From Bradyrhizobium viridifuturi (GTDB lineage Bacteria; Pseudomonadota; Alphaproteobacteria; Rhizobiales; Xanthobacteraceae), in the NCBI RefSeq assembly GCF_001238275.1, contig NZ_LGTB01000050.1, positions 1 to 62,389 of the forward strand: a stretch of 62,389 bases of DNA, read 5' to 3'. Every line of letters starts with the position of its first letter. The stretch's first letter is position 1. The notes under the pieces were generated by a model. That model ran no database searches and was not told the DNA's origin. It worked only from the letters and a program-made list of their open reading frames with translations. Below are positions 1 through 9,471 of the stretch, in pieces. The position numbers were made by a program, and so were the translations under genes.

Positions 1-55
1 GCGGGCGGGTGGGGCTCTCTCCACGATATGACTCGCGGAGACGACCCCCACCCCA

Positions 56-77
56 CCTCCCCCGCAAGCGGGAGAGG
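56..77. repeat. GC-rich palindrome in intergenic DNA
   Basis: Ten-base arms (cctcccccgc and gcgggagagg, one mismatch) flank a two-base loop. It lies upstream of the first gene and resembles the short GC-rich hairpins scattered between bradyrhizobial genes. It could also end transcription of a gene outside the window. No protein is encoded before position 260. Confidence 0.45.
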
Positions 78-259
78 GGGCCGAGCGACGTGCTCACCTG
101 ACGAGGTGCCTCACCCGCATAACCATGGAGACCTCCGATGTCCGGCCCGCTCCATCTCGCGATTATCGTCACAGCACACCTGCTCTGCATGACCTTGTTG
201 GTCGCGCTGTCGGTTTGATAGCGTCGCTCCGGGACCTTGATCCATCGGAGAGAACAACA

Positions 260-1039
260 ATGAACCTATCGATGAAAGACCGCGTCGCGGTGGTCACCGG
301 CGGCAGCAAGGGTATCGGGATCGCGGTGGCGCGGCGGTTTGCGGAATCCGGCGCCAAGGTCGCGATCCTCGCCCGCGGCGCGGCCGACCTCGCCGCGGCG
401 CGCGAGGCCCTCGCCAAGGACGGCCTCGTGGTGCGGGATTATGTCTGCGACGTCGCCAAGGCCGCCGATATCAAGACGGCCCATGACAAGATCGTCGCCG
501 ATCTCGGCGGGATCGACGTACTGGTCAACAACGCCGGCACCGCGCGCACGCTGGCGTTCGAGAGCATCAGCGACGAGGCCTGGCAAGAGGACCTCGACCT
601 GAAACTGTTCGCCGCGATCCGGTTCAGCCGGCTGGTCTGGCCGGGCATGAAGCAGCGCAAATGGGGCCGCATCATCAACGTGCTCAACACCTTCGCGAAG
701 GCACCGGCCGGCAATTCGGCACCGACTTCGGTGTCGCGCGCCGCCGGCATGGCGCTGACCAAGGTCATGGCCAATGAAGGCGGCGCGCACAACATCCTGG
801 TGAATGCGCTGCTGGTCGGCCTGATCATGAGCGATCAATGGGTCAAGCGGCATGCTGCCCAAGCGCCGACCACGGATTTCGGGGAATTTGCCAAGGGCCT
901 TGCCAAGGGCACGCCGCTCGGCCGCATCGGCGAAGCGGAGGAGTTCGCCAACCTCGCCTGCTTCCTGGCCTCGGAGCAAGGCTCCTACATCACCGGCACC
1001 GCCATCAATGTCGATGGTGGCCGATCGCCGGTGGTCTAG
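260..1039 (+). CDS. SDR-family oxidoreductase with altered catalytic residues
   Basis: A 259-residue short-chain dehydrogenase/reductase fold protein. The dinucleotide motif TGGSKGIG is at residues 13-20 and NNAG at 90-93. The ATG at 260 is preferred over an upstream in-frame ATG at 125 because it follows a cggagag ribosome site and starts at the usual distance from the glycine motif. The active-site YxxxK is not present: the aligned residues are Thr156 and Arg160 (TSVSR), and the catalytic Ser position is Asn143 or Thr144. The fold and cofactor site are clear, but normal SDR chemistry is doubtful. Substrate unknown; it stands alone. Confidence 0.85.
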   Translation: MNLSMKDRVAVVTGGSKGIGIAVARRFAESGAKVAILARGAADLAAAREALAKDGLVVRDYVCDVAKAADIKTAHDKIVADLGGIDVLVNNAGTARTLAFESISDEAWQEDLDLKLFAAIRFSRLVWPGMKQRKWGRIINVLNTFAKAPAGNSAPTSVSRAAGMALTKVMANEGGAHNILVNALLVGLIMSDQWVKRHAAQAPTTDFGEFAKGLAKGTPLGRIGEAEEFANLACFLASEQGSYITGTAINVDGGRSPVV

Positions 1040-1128
1040 AGCCCCGATTCTGGTTCGAGCAGAACCGGAGCTCCAGATTTCTTGCTTTGGCAGGCAGCAA
1101 CCCAGGCAGGTAGCGACGGCTCAAAAGC

Positions 1129-1156
1129 AAAAGGCCTCCGTCACCGGAGGCCTTTT
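1129..1156. terminator. Bidirectional rho-independent terminator
   Basis: A perfect 12-base inverted repeat (aaaaggcctccg and its complement) around a tcac loop, with A and T runs on the two sides. It lies just beyond the stop codon of the HU gene on the minus strand and after the SDR gene on the plus strand, so it can serve both convergent genes. Confidence 0.85.
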
Positions 1157-1160
1157 CGTC

Positions 1161-1460
1161 TTAAACCGCGTCCTTGGCGGCCTTGACCGGCCGTGCGCGG
1201 ACGATCTTCCGGGCCGGCTTGGCCTTGAACATCATCTCTTCGCCGGTGAAGGGGTTGGTGCCCTTGCGCGCCTTGGTCGCAGGCTTCTTGACGACCACGA
1301 ACTTCGCGAAGCCGGGGACGAGGAACACCCCGGCCTTCTTCAGCTCCTTGTGGCCGACATCGACGAGCGAGTCCAAAACGTTCTTGACGTCGCGCTTGGA
1401 GAGTTCGGTGGTGGTCGCGATCTTCTCGATCACTTGCGACTTCGACAGTTGGGTAGCCAT
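1161..1460 (-). CDS. HU-family DNA-binding protein
   Basis: A 99-residue histone-like protein that binds and bends DNA in the nucleoid. The N-terminal dimerisation helices (MATQLSKSQVIEKIATTTEL) and the beta-arm region with GTNPFTGEEMMFKAKPARKI match the HU/IHF family, and the length is usual. The lysine-rich C-terminal end (VRARPVKAAKDAV) is a little longer than in E. coli HU. A ggag ribosome site lies six bases before the ATG. Monocistronic, with a strong terminator directly downstream. It could be one of several HU paralogues; no partner gene is adjacent. Confidence 0.95.
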   Translation of the reverse strand: MATQLSKSQVIEKIATTTELSKRDVKNVLDSLVDVGHKELKKAGVFLVPGFAKFVVVKKPATKARKGTNPFTGEEMMFKAKPARKIVRARPVKAAKDAV

Positions 1461-1903
1461 GGTTGCTCCATTGATTCTGGAGTGGGCACGATATGGCGGA
1501 AAACGCCGAGAAAAACAGTGTTTTCTGCACTCCCCACCACAATATCGCTGTGGACAGCCCCCGAATCAGGGATTTTTCCAGTGTTTTTTCCAGTCAAGGC
1601 GCTTCCGACCCCTAAAATTACAGGCTTTGCGCCGCTTCGGGGCTCCCGAAACGGGCCTTCGAGAGAATCACTTGGCGCATCTCGCGCCGTCGCCATGCGA
1701 CAATGCGGCGCGCAATCCGGGTTGCGAGGCACTGCAGCAGGCCACTTCAGGTTTCGGAAACGATCCTCCAAAAGGCCGAGGCATTAGAAAATGACTCGGG
1801 TTCCCATTCCATCGTAACATCGCAAAGGGGCACCACGACCGACCTGCTGGCCGCCCCGATCCAAGCCTTTATGTACGTCCTGACCAGTTCCGGAGACCCG
1901 CGT
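1461..1903. other. Intergenic region without a gene
   Basis: The divergent space between HU (minus) and the ABC importer (plus). It must hold both promoters. A short palindrome with arms aaaaca and tgtttt lies at about 1513-1525, close to the HU start. Reading frames here are GC-driven and have no recognisable product. Confidence 0.5.
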
Positions 1904-3517
1904 ATGGATTTGTCCCGCCTTGAGATCAACCGCCGCACGGCCCTGCTGACCTCGGCCGCGATCGCGGCCAACGTCCTCAATCCGATGCGGGCCTTCGCGC
2001 AGGAAACCCCGCGCAAGGGCGGCGTTTTCAACGTCCATTACGGCGCCGAGCAGCGCCAGCTCAACCCGAGCATCCAGGCCTCGACCGGCGTCTACATCAT
2101 CGGCGGCAAGATCCAGGAGAATCTGGTCGACCTCGACGCCCAGGGACAGCCGGTCGGCGTGCTGGCCGAGAGCTGGGAGGCGACGCCGGACGGCAAGACG
2201 GTCACCTTCAAGCTGCGCAAGGGCATCACCTGGCACGACGGCAAGCCGTTCACCTCGGAGGACGTCGCCTTCACCGCGATGAACATGTGGAAGAAGATAC
2301 TCAACTACGGATCGACGCTGCAGCTGTTCCTGACGGCGGTCGATACGCCCGATCCGCAGACCGCAATCTTCCGCTACGAGCGGCCGATGCCGCTGAACCT
2401 GTTGCTGCGGGCCCTGCCCGACCTCGGCTACGTCTCCGCCAAGCATCTCTATGAGAGCGGCGACATCCGCCAGAACCCGACCAACCTGGCGCCGGTCGGC
2501 ACCGGCCCGTTCAAATTCGTCAAATATGAGCGCGGGCAATACATCATCGCCGACCGCAACCCGGACTACTGGCGACCCAACGCCCCCTATCTCGACCGCA
2601 TCGTCTGGAAGGTGATCACCGACCGCGCCGCCGCGGCCGCGCAGATGGAGGCCGGCGAGCTGCACTACAGTCCGTTCTCCGGGCTGACGATCTCGGATAT
2701 GGCGCGGCTCGGCAAGGACAAGCGCTTCATCGTCTCGACCAAGGGCAATGAGGGCAACGCCCGCACCAACACCATCGAGTTCAACTTCCGCCGCAAGGAA
2801 TTGGCCGACATCCGCGTCCGCCGCGCCATCGCGCATGCGATCAACGTGCCGTTCTTCATCGAGAATTTCCTGGGCGATTTCGCCAAGCTCGGCACCGGCC
2901 CGATCCCCTCGACCTCGACCGACTTCTATCCCGGGCCGAACACGCCGCAATATCCCTATGACAAGGCCAAGGCGGTCGCGCTGCTCGACGAGGCCGGCTT
3001 CAAGGCCAGTGGCGGCAACCGCTTCGCGCTGAAGCTGCTGCCGGCGCCGTGGGGCGAGGACATCTCGCTGTGGTCGACCTTCATCCAGCAATCGCTGGGC
3101 GAAGTCGGAATCCAGGTCGACATCGTGCGCAACGACGGCGGCGGCTTCCTCAAGCAGGTCTATGACGACCACGCCTTCGACCTCGCCACCGGCTGGCATC
3201 AGTACCGCAACGATCCCGCGGTCTCCACCACGGTGTGGTACCGCTCCGGCCAGCCCAAGGGCGCGCCGTGGACCAACCAGTGGGGCTGGGAGGACAAGAC
3301 CGTCGATGCCACCATCGACAACGCCGCCACCGAGGTCGATCCGGTCAAGCGCAAGGCGCTCTATGCCGACTTCGTCAAGGAGGTGAACACCGAGCTGCCG
3401 GTCTGGATGCCGATCGAGCAGATCTTCGTCACCGTGATCACCGCCAAGGCGCGCAACCACTCCAATACGCCGCGCTGGGGCTCGGCGAGCTGGCACGATC
3501 TTTGGCTTTCGGCCTAG
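1904..3517 (+). CDS. ABC transporter substrate-binding protein, family 5 (peptide/opine type)
   Basis: A 537-residue periplasmic solute-binding protein of the DppA/OppA family, which captures peptides, opines or related compounds for import. The chosen ATG follows cggag at good spacing and gives an export signal with twin arginines (residues 10-11, NRRTALLTSAAIA) ending near MRAFAQ, so Tat export is likely. The mature part has typical family motifs such as AESWEATPDGKTVTFKLRKG. It is the first gene of an operon with two permeases and a fused double ATPase. Substrate cannot be read from the sequence; the neighbouring FAD amine oxidase-like gene hints at an amino compound. Confidence 0.9.
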   Translation: MDLSRLEINRRTALLTSAAIAANVLNPMRAFAQETPRKGGVFNVHYGAEQRQLNPSIQASTGVYIIGGKIQENLVDLDAQGQPVGVLAESWEATPDGKTVTFKLRKGITWHDGKPFTSEDVAFTAMNMWKKILNYGSTLQLFLTAVDTPDPQTAIFRYERPMPLNLLLRALPDLGYVSAKHLYESGDIRQNPTNLAPVGTGPFKFVKYERGQYIIADRNPDYWRPNAPYLDRIVWKVITDRAAAAAQMEAGELHYSPFSGLTISDMARLGKDKRFIVSTKGNEGNARTNTIEFNFRRKELADIRVRRAIAHAINVPFFIENFLGDFAKLGTGPIPSTSTDFYPGPNTPQYPYDKAKAVALLDEAGFKASGGNRFALKLLPAPWGEDISLWSTFIQQSLGEVGIQVDIVRNDGGGFLKQVYDDHAFDLATGWHQYRNDPAVSTTVWYRSGQPKGAPWTNQWGWEDKTVDATIDNAATEVDPVKRKALYADFVKEVNTELPVWMPIEQIFVTVITAKARNHSNTPRWGSASWHDLWLSA

Positions 3518-3540
3518 CCCTGGATCAGTAAAATAGCGGC

Positions 3541-4518
3541 ATGCGTATCCTGAGCCTTGCGGGGCGGCGGCTCGCCGCCTCGATTCCGACTTTGTTCCTG
3601 ATCTTGATCGGCGTGTTCCTGCTGCTGCAGCTCGCGCCGGGCGACACCGTCGACGCGCTGATGGCGCAGATGGGCGGCGGCGATGCCGCGACGGCGCAAC
3701 AGCTGCGCAAACTGTACGGTCTCGACCTCTCGGTTCCGGCGCAGCTCGGCAATTATCTGTGGCACCTGGTGCGGCTCGATCTCGGCTTCTCCTCGATCTA
3801 CGGCAAGCCGGTGGCGACCGTGATCCTGGAACGGCTGCCGCCGACCATCCTCTTGATGACGGCGTCGCTGTCGTTTGCGTTCTTCTTCGGCCTCGTGTTC
3901 GGCGTGATCGCCTCGCGCGGCGTCAACCGCTGGCCGGATACGCTGATCTCGACGCTCGGCCTGATCTTCTACGCCACGCCCTCGTTCTGGTTCGGACTGA
4001 TGGCGATCGTGGTATTCTCGGTCTATCTGCAATGGCTGCCGCCGGGCGGTTTCGAGGACATCGGCACCGTGCAGACCGGGATCTGGCGCGTGCTCGACAT
4101 CGCCGCGCACCTCGTGCTGCCTACACTGACGCTCGGGCTGATCTTCCTTGCGATCTACCTGCGCATCATGCGTGCCTCGATGCTGGAGGTCCTGAACCTC
4201 GACTTCGTCCGCACCGCCCGCGCCAAGGGGCTGGACGAGACCCACGTCATCACCCGCCACGTGCTGCGCAACGCGCTGCTCCCGATGGTGACGCTGATCG
4301 GACTGCAGGCCGGCACCATGCTCGGCGGCTCGGTCGTGGTAGAGAGCGTGTTCTCGCTGCCCGGCCTCGGCCGCCTCGCCTATGAATCGGTGGTGCAGCG
4401 CGACCTCAACACCCTGCTCGGCATCGTGTTCGTGTCTGCGCTGCTGGTCATCGCGGTGAACTTCGTGGTCGACCTGCTCTACGCGCGGCTCGATCCCCGC
4501 ATCGCGGCGGAGGGCTGA
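3541..4518 (+). CDS. ABC transporter permease, DppB/OppB type
   Basis: A 325-residue inner-membrane permease with an N-terminal membrane anchor, several hydrophobic segments and the conserved binding-protein-dependent transport motif near residues 220-260 (ARAKGLDETHVITRHVLRNA), which docks onto the ATPase. Length and order fit the first permease of a family-5 peptide importer. It lies 23 bases after the binding-protein gene and two bases before the second permease, clearly one operon. Confidence 0.93.
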   Translation: MRILSLAGRRLAASIPTLFLILIGVFLLLQLAPGDTVDALMAQMGGGDAATAQQLRKLYGLDLSVPAQLGNYLWHLVRLDLGFSSIYGKPVATVILERLPPTILLMTASLSFAFFFGLVFGVIASRGVNRWPDTLISTLGLIFYATPSFWFGLMAIVVFSVYLQWLPPGGFEDIGTVQTGIWRVLDIAAHLVLPTLTLGLIFLAIYLRIMRASMLEVLNLDFVRTARAKGLDETHVITRHVLRNALLPMVTLIGLQAGTMLGGSVVVESVFSLPGLGRLAYESVVQRDLNTLLGIVFVSALLVIAVNFVVDLLYARLDPRIAAEG

Positions 4519-4520
4519 CG

Positions 4521-5351
4521 ATGGACGCGCTGAAACGCTACTTCCGCAGCCCGGCCGCGGTGATCGGCCTGATCCTGCTGCTGCTGGTGATCGCGATGGC
4601 GATCAGCGCGGGTTTCCTGTATCCGCGCGATCCGCTCGCGCTGGCCGGCCGGCCGCTGGTCTGGCCGTTCTCCAATCCGCGCTTCCTGCTCGGGACCGAT
4701 AATTCCGGCCGCGACATCGCCGCGCAGATCTTCTACGGCGCGCGGATCTCGCTGCTGATCGGCGGCGTCGCCACCGTGATCGCGATCCTGATCGGCATTC
4801 TGGTCGGCGCCTTCGCCGGCTATTACGGCGGCTGGGTCGACAATGTCCTGATGCGGATCACCGAGGCGTTCCAGACCCTGCCGAACTTCGTGCTGCTGCT
4901 GGTCTTGGTCGCGGTGTTCGGCTCGACCCTCACCACGGTGACCATTGCAGTCGGCGTGGTGTCGTGGCCGGCGCCGGCGCGGCTGACCCGCGCCGAGTTC
5001 CTGTCGCTGCGCAACCGAGAATTCGTCCAGGCCGGCAAGACGCTCGGCATGAAGGACGTCCAGCTCATCCTCGGCGAGATCCTGCCCAACGCGCTGCCGC
5101 CTGTCATCGTCTATGCCAGCGTGGTGATGGCGGTCGCAATCCTGCTGGAAAGCGCACTGGCATTCCTGAGGCTGTCCGATCCCAACGTCGCCTCCTGGGG
5201 CAATCTGATCGGGCTCGGCCGCGACGTGCTGCGGGTGCAGTGGTACGTCTCGGCGATCCCCGGCATTGCGATCCTCGTCACCGTGCTCGCGGTGTCCCTG
5301 GTCGGCCAGGGCCTCAACGATGCGCTCAATCCGAGGCTGAAGAGCCGATGA
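4521..5351 (+). CDS. ABC transporter permease, DppC/OppC type
   Basis: A 276-residue inner-membrane permease, partner of the preceding DppB-type protein. It has the N-terminal region typical of DppC (FLLGTDNSGRDIAAQIFYGA) and the coupling-helix motif (AGKTLGMKDVQLILGEILPN). The gene starts two bases after the previous stop, and its TGA overlaps the ATG of the ATPase gene, which indicates translational coupling. Confidence 0.93.
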   Translation: MDALKRYFRSPAAVIGLILLLLVIAMAISAGFLYPRDPLALAGRPLVWPFSNPRFLLGTDNSGRDIAAQIFYGARISLLIGGVATVIAILIGILVGAFAGYYGGWVDNVLMRITEAFQTLPNFVLLLVLVAVFGSTLTTVTIAVGVVSWPAPARLTRAEFLSLRNREFVQAGKTLGMKDVQLILGEILPNALPPVIVYASVVMAVAILLESALAFLRLSDPNVASWGNLIGLGRDVLRVQWYVSAIPGIAILVTVLAVSLVGQGLNDALNPRLKSR

Positions 5352-6973
5352 GCGAACCCGTCCTTTCGCTCGACGGCCTGACGGTACGCCTGCCCAAGGG
5401 CGCCGACCGGCCGCACGCGCTGTCCGATGTCTCATTGTCTGTCGCGTCGAACGAGATCCTCTGCGTGGTCGGCGAATCCGGATCCGGCAAGTCGATGATG
5501 GCGAACGCCATCATGCGGCTGCTGCCGAACGAGGTGACGATCGAACGCGGCCGTATGATGTTCGACGGCCGCGACCTCTGTGCGACCGCCCCGGCCGCGA
5601 TGCGCGAGGTCCGCGGCGCCGGCATCGCAATGATCTTCCAGGAGCCGATGACGGCGCTCAATCCGCTGCGCACCATCGGCGACCAGATCGGCGAAATGTT
5701 CGCGATCCACACCGGCCTGTCCAAGACCGCGATCAATGCGCGGGTATTGGCGCTGCTTGAGGACGTTCGTATCCCCGATCCCAAGGCGGCCGCAAAGGCC
5801 TATCCGCACGAACTCTCCGGCGGCCAGCGTCAGCGCGCCATGATCGCGATGGCGCTCGCGCTCGACCCAAAACTCCTGATCGCGGACGAGCCGACCACCG
5901 CGCTCGACGTCACGACGCAGGCCCAGATCCTGAAGCTGATCCGCGATCTGCAGCAGCGCAAGAAGACCGCGGTGCTGTTCATCACCCATGATTTCGGCGT
6001 GGTCGCCGAGATCGCCGACCGCGTCGTGGTGATGCAGCACGGCGCGATCGTCGAGCAGGGTACCGCCGACGAGGTGCTGAACGATCCGCAGCATGCCTAC
6101 ACCAGGCAGCTGATCGCAGCCGTGCCGCCGCTGAAGGCGCCGCCGCCGCGCATCCTGTCAGGCAAGGACATCCTGACCATCGACGGGGTTTCAAAAACCT
6201 ACCGTACCGGCGGCTTCCTCGGCCGCGGCGCCCGGGTCACGGAAGCCGTCAAGAACGTCTCGCTGCATCTGCCGCGCGGCGCGACGCTCGGCATCGTCGG
6301 CGAGTCCGGTTCGGGCAAATCGACGCTGGCGCGCTGCATCGTCCGGCTGATCGATCCCGAGACCGGCTCGATCGTGCTCGACGGCAAGGACTGGGCCAAG
6401 CTTGGCCGCGACGAGATCAGGCGCGAGACCCGTCATATCCAGATGGTGTTCCAGGATCCGTTCGCCTCGCTCAACCCACGCCGCAAGGCGGCTGAACTGG
6501 TGGCGCAGGGACCGATCGTGCACGGCACCGACCGCGCCACCGCGATCGCAGAAGCGCGAAAGCTGTTCGAGCTGGTCGGGCTCGACCCGTCCGCCGGCGA
6601 CCGCTTCCCGCACGAATTCTCCGGCGGCCAGCGCCAGCGCATCGGGATGGCGCGCGCGCTTGCGCTGAAGCCGGACGTGCTGGTCGCCGACGAGCCGGTC
6701 TCGGCGCTCGACGTCTCGGTGCAGGCGCAGGTCCTGAAACTGCTTGCCGAACTGCGCCAGCAGCTTGGCCTCTCGATCATCTTCATCACCCACGATCTGC
6801 GTGTTGCCGCGCAGATCTGCGATCTCGTCGCTGTCATGAAGGATGGCGCCGTGGTCGAGCAAGGGCTGACCGCCGAAGTGTTCGGCAAGCCGCAGCATCC
6901 CTACACGCAGGCACTGCTCTCGGCGATCCCCGGCGGCGACTTCACGCGAAAGCGCGACGCCTTGATCGCCTGA
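5348..6973 (+). CDS. Fused double ABC ATPase, DppD-DppF type
   Basis: A 541-residue protein with two complete ATPase domains that power the peptide/opine importer. Both domains carry GESGSGKS Walker A motifs, LSGGQRQR or FSGGQRQR signatures and DEPTTALDV or DEPVSALDV Walker B regions. In many importers these are two proteins; here they are one chain joined around residues 265-280. The start overlaps the permease stop (ATGA). An upstream in-frame extension exists but only reads through the permease gene. It is the last gene of the operon; the next gene converges on it. Confidence 0.93.
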   Translation: MSEPVLSLDGLTVRLPKGADRPHALSDVSLSVASNEILCVVGESGSGKSMMANAIMRLLPNEVTIERGRMMFDGRDLCATAPAAMREVRGAGIAMIFQEPMTALNPLRTIGDQIGEMFAIHTGLSKTAINARVLALLEDVRIPDPKAAAKAYPHELSGGQRQRAMIAMALALDPKLLIADEPTTALDVTTQAQILKLIRDLQQRKKTAVLFITHDFGVVAEIADRVVVMQHGAIVEQGTADEVLNDPQHAYTRQLIAAVPPLKAPPPRILSGKDILTIDGVSKTYRTGGFLGRGARVTEAVKNVSLHLPRGATLGIVGESGSGKSTLARCIVRLIDPETGSIVLDGKDWAKLGRDEIRRETRHIQMVFQDPFASLNPRRKAAELVAQGPIVHGTDRATAIAEARKLFELVGLDPSAGDRFPHEFSGGQRQRIGMARALALKPDVLVADEPVSALDVSVQAQVLKLLAELRQQLGLSIIFITHDLRVAAQICDLVAVMKDGAVVEQGLTAEVFGKPQHPYTQALLSAIPGGDFTRKRDALIA

Positions 6974-6987
6974 TCAAGCCGCGCGCT

Positions 6988-8357
6988 CTAACGCGAGCGG
7001 CGCGAGGCCAGGAAATACTCGGCCCAGCGCAGCAGCTCGAAGCGATCGCCCCTGACCAGCTCCTGGGCGTCGCGCTGCCGGTACAGCAGCAGCATCCAGG
7101 GCGCGAGCTTGCGCAGCAAGCCATGCGCCATGTACTGCACCGGCTCGGTGAACGGCAGCGCCAGCTCGCTCTCCGGCACGCCCTGCACTGCCTTCGCCAA
7201 TTCGCGACCGAGCGGAATCGTCAGCGCGACGGCACGGCCGTTGCAGCCGGTCCAGCCATAGGCATTCGGTCCGAGCCGATGCATGCGCGGCAGGAAATCG
7301 GCCGTCATTCCGACATAGCCGTTCCAGACATAGTCGAACGAGACATCGCCGATCTGCGGCCACAATCGCTGCAACCGCTCGGTCACCCGTGCCTTCAGCC
7401 GCCCGGTCTTGTCGCCCGGGCCGAGCACGGCGCCGCCGGTGACGAGGCGATTGCGCGCGTCGTAGCGCGCGAAATACAGCTCGCCATGGGTGTCCGACAT
7501 CGCCTGCCGGCCGGGGATGATGGTCTTGCGGACATTGTCCGACAGCGGCTGCGTCGCCATCTGCCACGACAGCACCGGCATCACCTCGGTCGCGATCTCG
7601 GGCACCAGCGATTTCGCAAACTCGCCGCTATAGGCATTGGTCGCGACAACAAGCGCACGGCCGGAGATCTCGCCCTTCTCGGTCTTCACCACCCAGCGAT
7701 CGCCGCGGCGCTCGAAGCTCAGCGCATGCGAACGGGGATAGATCCGCCCACCGAGGCCGAGCACCGTGCGCGCAAGGCCGCGTGCCAGCGCCAGCGGATT
7801 GACGTGGCCGCCGGTCCTGTTCCAGAAACCGCCATACCACGCATCCGAGCCGAGCATGTCCCTCGTCTGTTCGCGCGACAGCAATTCGACCGCGCGCCGA
7901 GTTTCGACCATTGCTGCACCCGCCGCTCCGCGATCTTGATGCGGCCCGGCGAATGCACCGGCTGCACCCAGCCGGCCTGCTCCTGTTCGGCTGCGATGTT
8001 GTAGCGCTTGACGACCTCGAACAGCATGGCCGCGCTGTCGCGCAGCATCGCGACGAAGCGCTCGCCGGCGGCGCCGTGCCGCTTGATGATGTCATCGGGA
8101 TCGGGGCGCGACAGCGTCGGGATCACCTGCCCGTTGTTGCGGCCTGAGGCGCCCCAGCCCGGCTCGGCGGCCTCGACGATCGCGACGTCGACATTGGCCT
8201 CGCGCAGGTGCAGCGCAGTCGACAGCCCGGTGAAGCCGCCGCCGATGATGACGACATCGGCCTGCTGCGTGCCGGTCAATTCGGGGCAATCGGGGCCTGA
8301 CGGCGTCGCTGCGGCCCAGAGCGAATTGGGCCAGCGCACGGCATTGCTGCTCATCAT
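6988..8357 (-). pseudogene. FAD-dependent oxidoreductase (PuuB/DadA-like), frameshifted
   Basis: Two overlapping frames together form one glycine/D-amino acid oxidase-type flavoprotein of about 455 residues. The N-terminal part (ATG at 8357 or 8354 after an aaagga site) carries the FAD motif VVIIGGGFTGLSTALHL and GASGRNNGQ; the C-terminal part begins near 7905 with RAVELLSREQTRDMLGSDAW and ends with the family's GWTGCNGRAVALTIPLGREL. One extra G near 7893-7898 would join the frames (Gly-Ala-Ala-Val-Glu or similar). Related enzymes oxidise gamma-glutamylputrescine or other secondary amines. It converges on the ABC importer operon, and a link in substrate is plausible but inferred. Confidence 0.85.
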
Positions 8358-8432
8358 GATCCTTTCTTGCGGGCGCCCGGTCATTCTGGTTAGCTTTACT
8401 CTACTCTCCTATTTCAGCCGGGAAGACAACAA

Positions 8433-9286
8433 GTGGCACTCAAGAACGTCATCGGAATCGATCACGCCGTGGTCATGGTGAAAGACCTCGACAAGGCCGC
8501 CGAGAATTACAAGCGGCTCGGCTTTACCGTGTCGCCGCGCGGCACCCACAGTGCGCATATGGGATCGGGCAACTACACCATCATGTTCGACCCCGACTAC
8601 ATGGAATTGCTCGGCGTGCTGACGCCGACGGAACATAATGCGCCGGCGCGCGCTTTCCTCGAGAAACGCGGCGAAGGCATCGAGCGGATCGCGTTCACGG
8701 CGGTGGATTCCGCCGCCGGCGCCGAGGAGATCCGCGCACGCGGCTACGCGCCGATCGGGCCGACCGATTTCGAGCGCCCGGTGACGTTGCCGAACGGCAC
8801 GGTCTCCGCGGCAAAATTCCGCACCTTCCAGTGGCCGACCAACGAGGCGCCCGGCGCGTCCGCATCTTCGCCTGCCAGCACAAGACCCGCGAGACGGTGT
8901 GGATTCCCGAATTGATGACGCACGCCAATGGGGCAAAACGCCTCAAGCAGGTGCTGATCGTCTCGCCCGATCCCGCAGCCGATGCTGCGCATCTCTCCAA
9001 GATGATCGATATCGCGGTGAGGAACGATCCCGACGGTGCGGTTGCGGTGCCGTCCGGCGGCGACCGCGCCGACTTCGTGTTCCTCACCAGGGAGCAGCTC
9101 GGCAAGCGCTATCCCGGCGTGTCGCTGGATGGCCTGTCCGATCGCGGCGGCGCCGGCCTCGTGATCGCAGCCGACCTTGCCGCCACCGAGAAGGCGCTGG
9201 GCGCGACCGGCGTGAAGAGCGGCGGCGGCATCACCGTGCCGCCGGCTGCGGCGAACGGCACCCTGCTCGCCTTCGTCAAGGCATAG
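8433..9286 (+). pseudogene. VOC-family (glyoxalase-like) protein, frameshifted
   Basis: A protein of about 284 residues of the glyoxalase-like/dioxygenase superfamily, split by a one-base deletion near 8850-8856. The first part starts at a GTG with VIGIDHAVVMVKDLDKAAEN, a typical first VOC motif; the second part continues in another frame from VRIFACQHKTRETVWIPELM to AFVKA. Adding one G restores Pro-Gly-Gly-Val-Arg-Ile-Phe. Divergent from the FAD oxidoreductase with about 75 bases between the starts, so the two probably share a control region. Reaction unknown. Confidence 0.82.
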
Positions 9287-9332
9287 CGACCCAAGCTCGC
9301 GCGGCGCTGCATCATGCGGCGCCGCCACTCGA

Positions 9333-9378
9333 GCATCGATGCGAGCCTTGATTGCATCGATGCTTGACCTGCATCGAT
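9333..9378. promoter_or_regulatory. Three GCATCGAT motifs, candidate operator
   Basis: The palindrome gcatcgatgc occurs at 9333-9342 and 9354-9363, 21 bases apart (two helical turns), followed by gcatcgat at 9371-9378. They lie about 100-140 bases before the sugar ABC operon, as expected for a regulator site. No regulator gene is adjacent. Confidence 0.4.
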
Positions 9379-9386
9379 TGATGTAC

Positions 9387-9428
9387 GATCCGTCTGGAAA
9401 ACCGGTGTTCACTTTTCCGGATCATGCT
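9387..9428. repeat. Dispersed palindromic repeat, family A (copy 1)
   Basis: Contains ggaaaaccggtgttcac and ttttccggatcatgct, the core shared with copies at 19306-19377, 33796-33841 and 47322-47369. This copy has a shortened left arm. It sits upstream of the sugar ABC operon. Confidence 0.7.
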
Positions 9429-9471
9429 CTAGTATCTCTCCCAAATAAGAACCGTCCCAGGGGAGAGAAAC

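Noticed and set aside
266..979. Long antisense reading frames over most genes
   Set aside because: They mirror real genes in high-GC DNA, have biased arginine/histidine/glutamine content and lack recognisable domains or ribosome sites.
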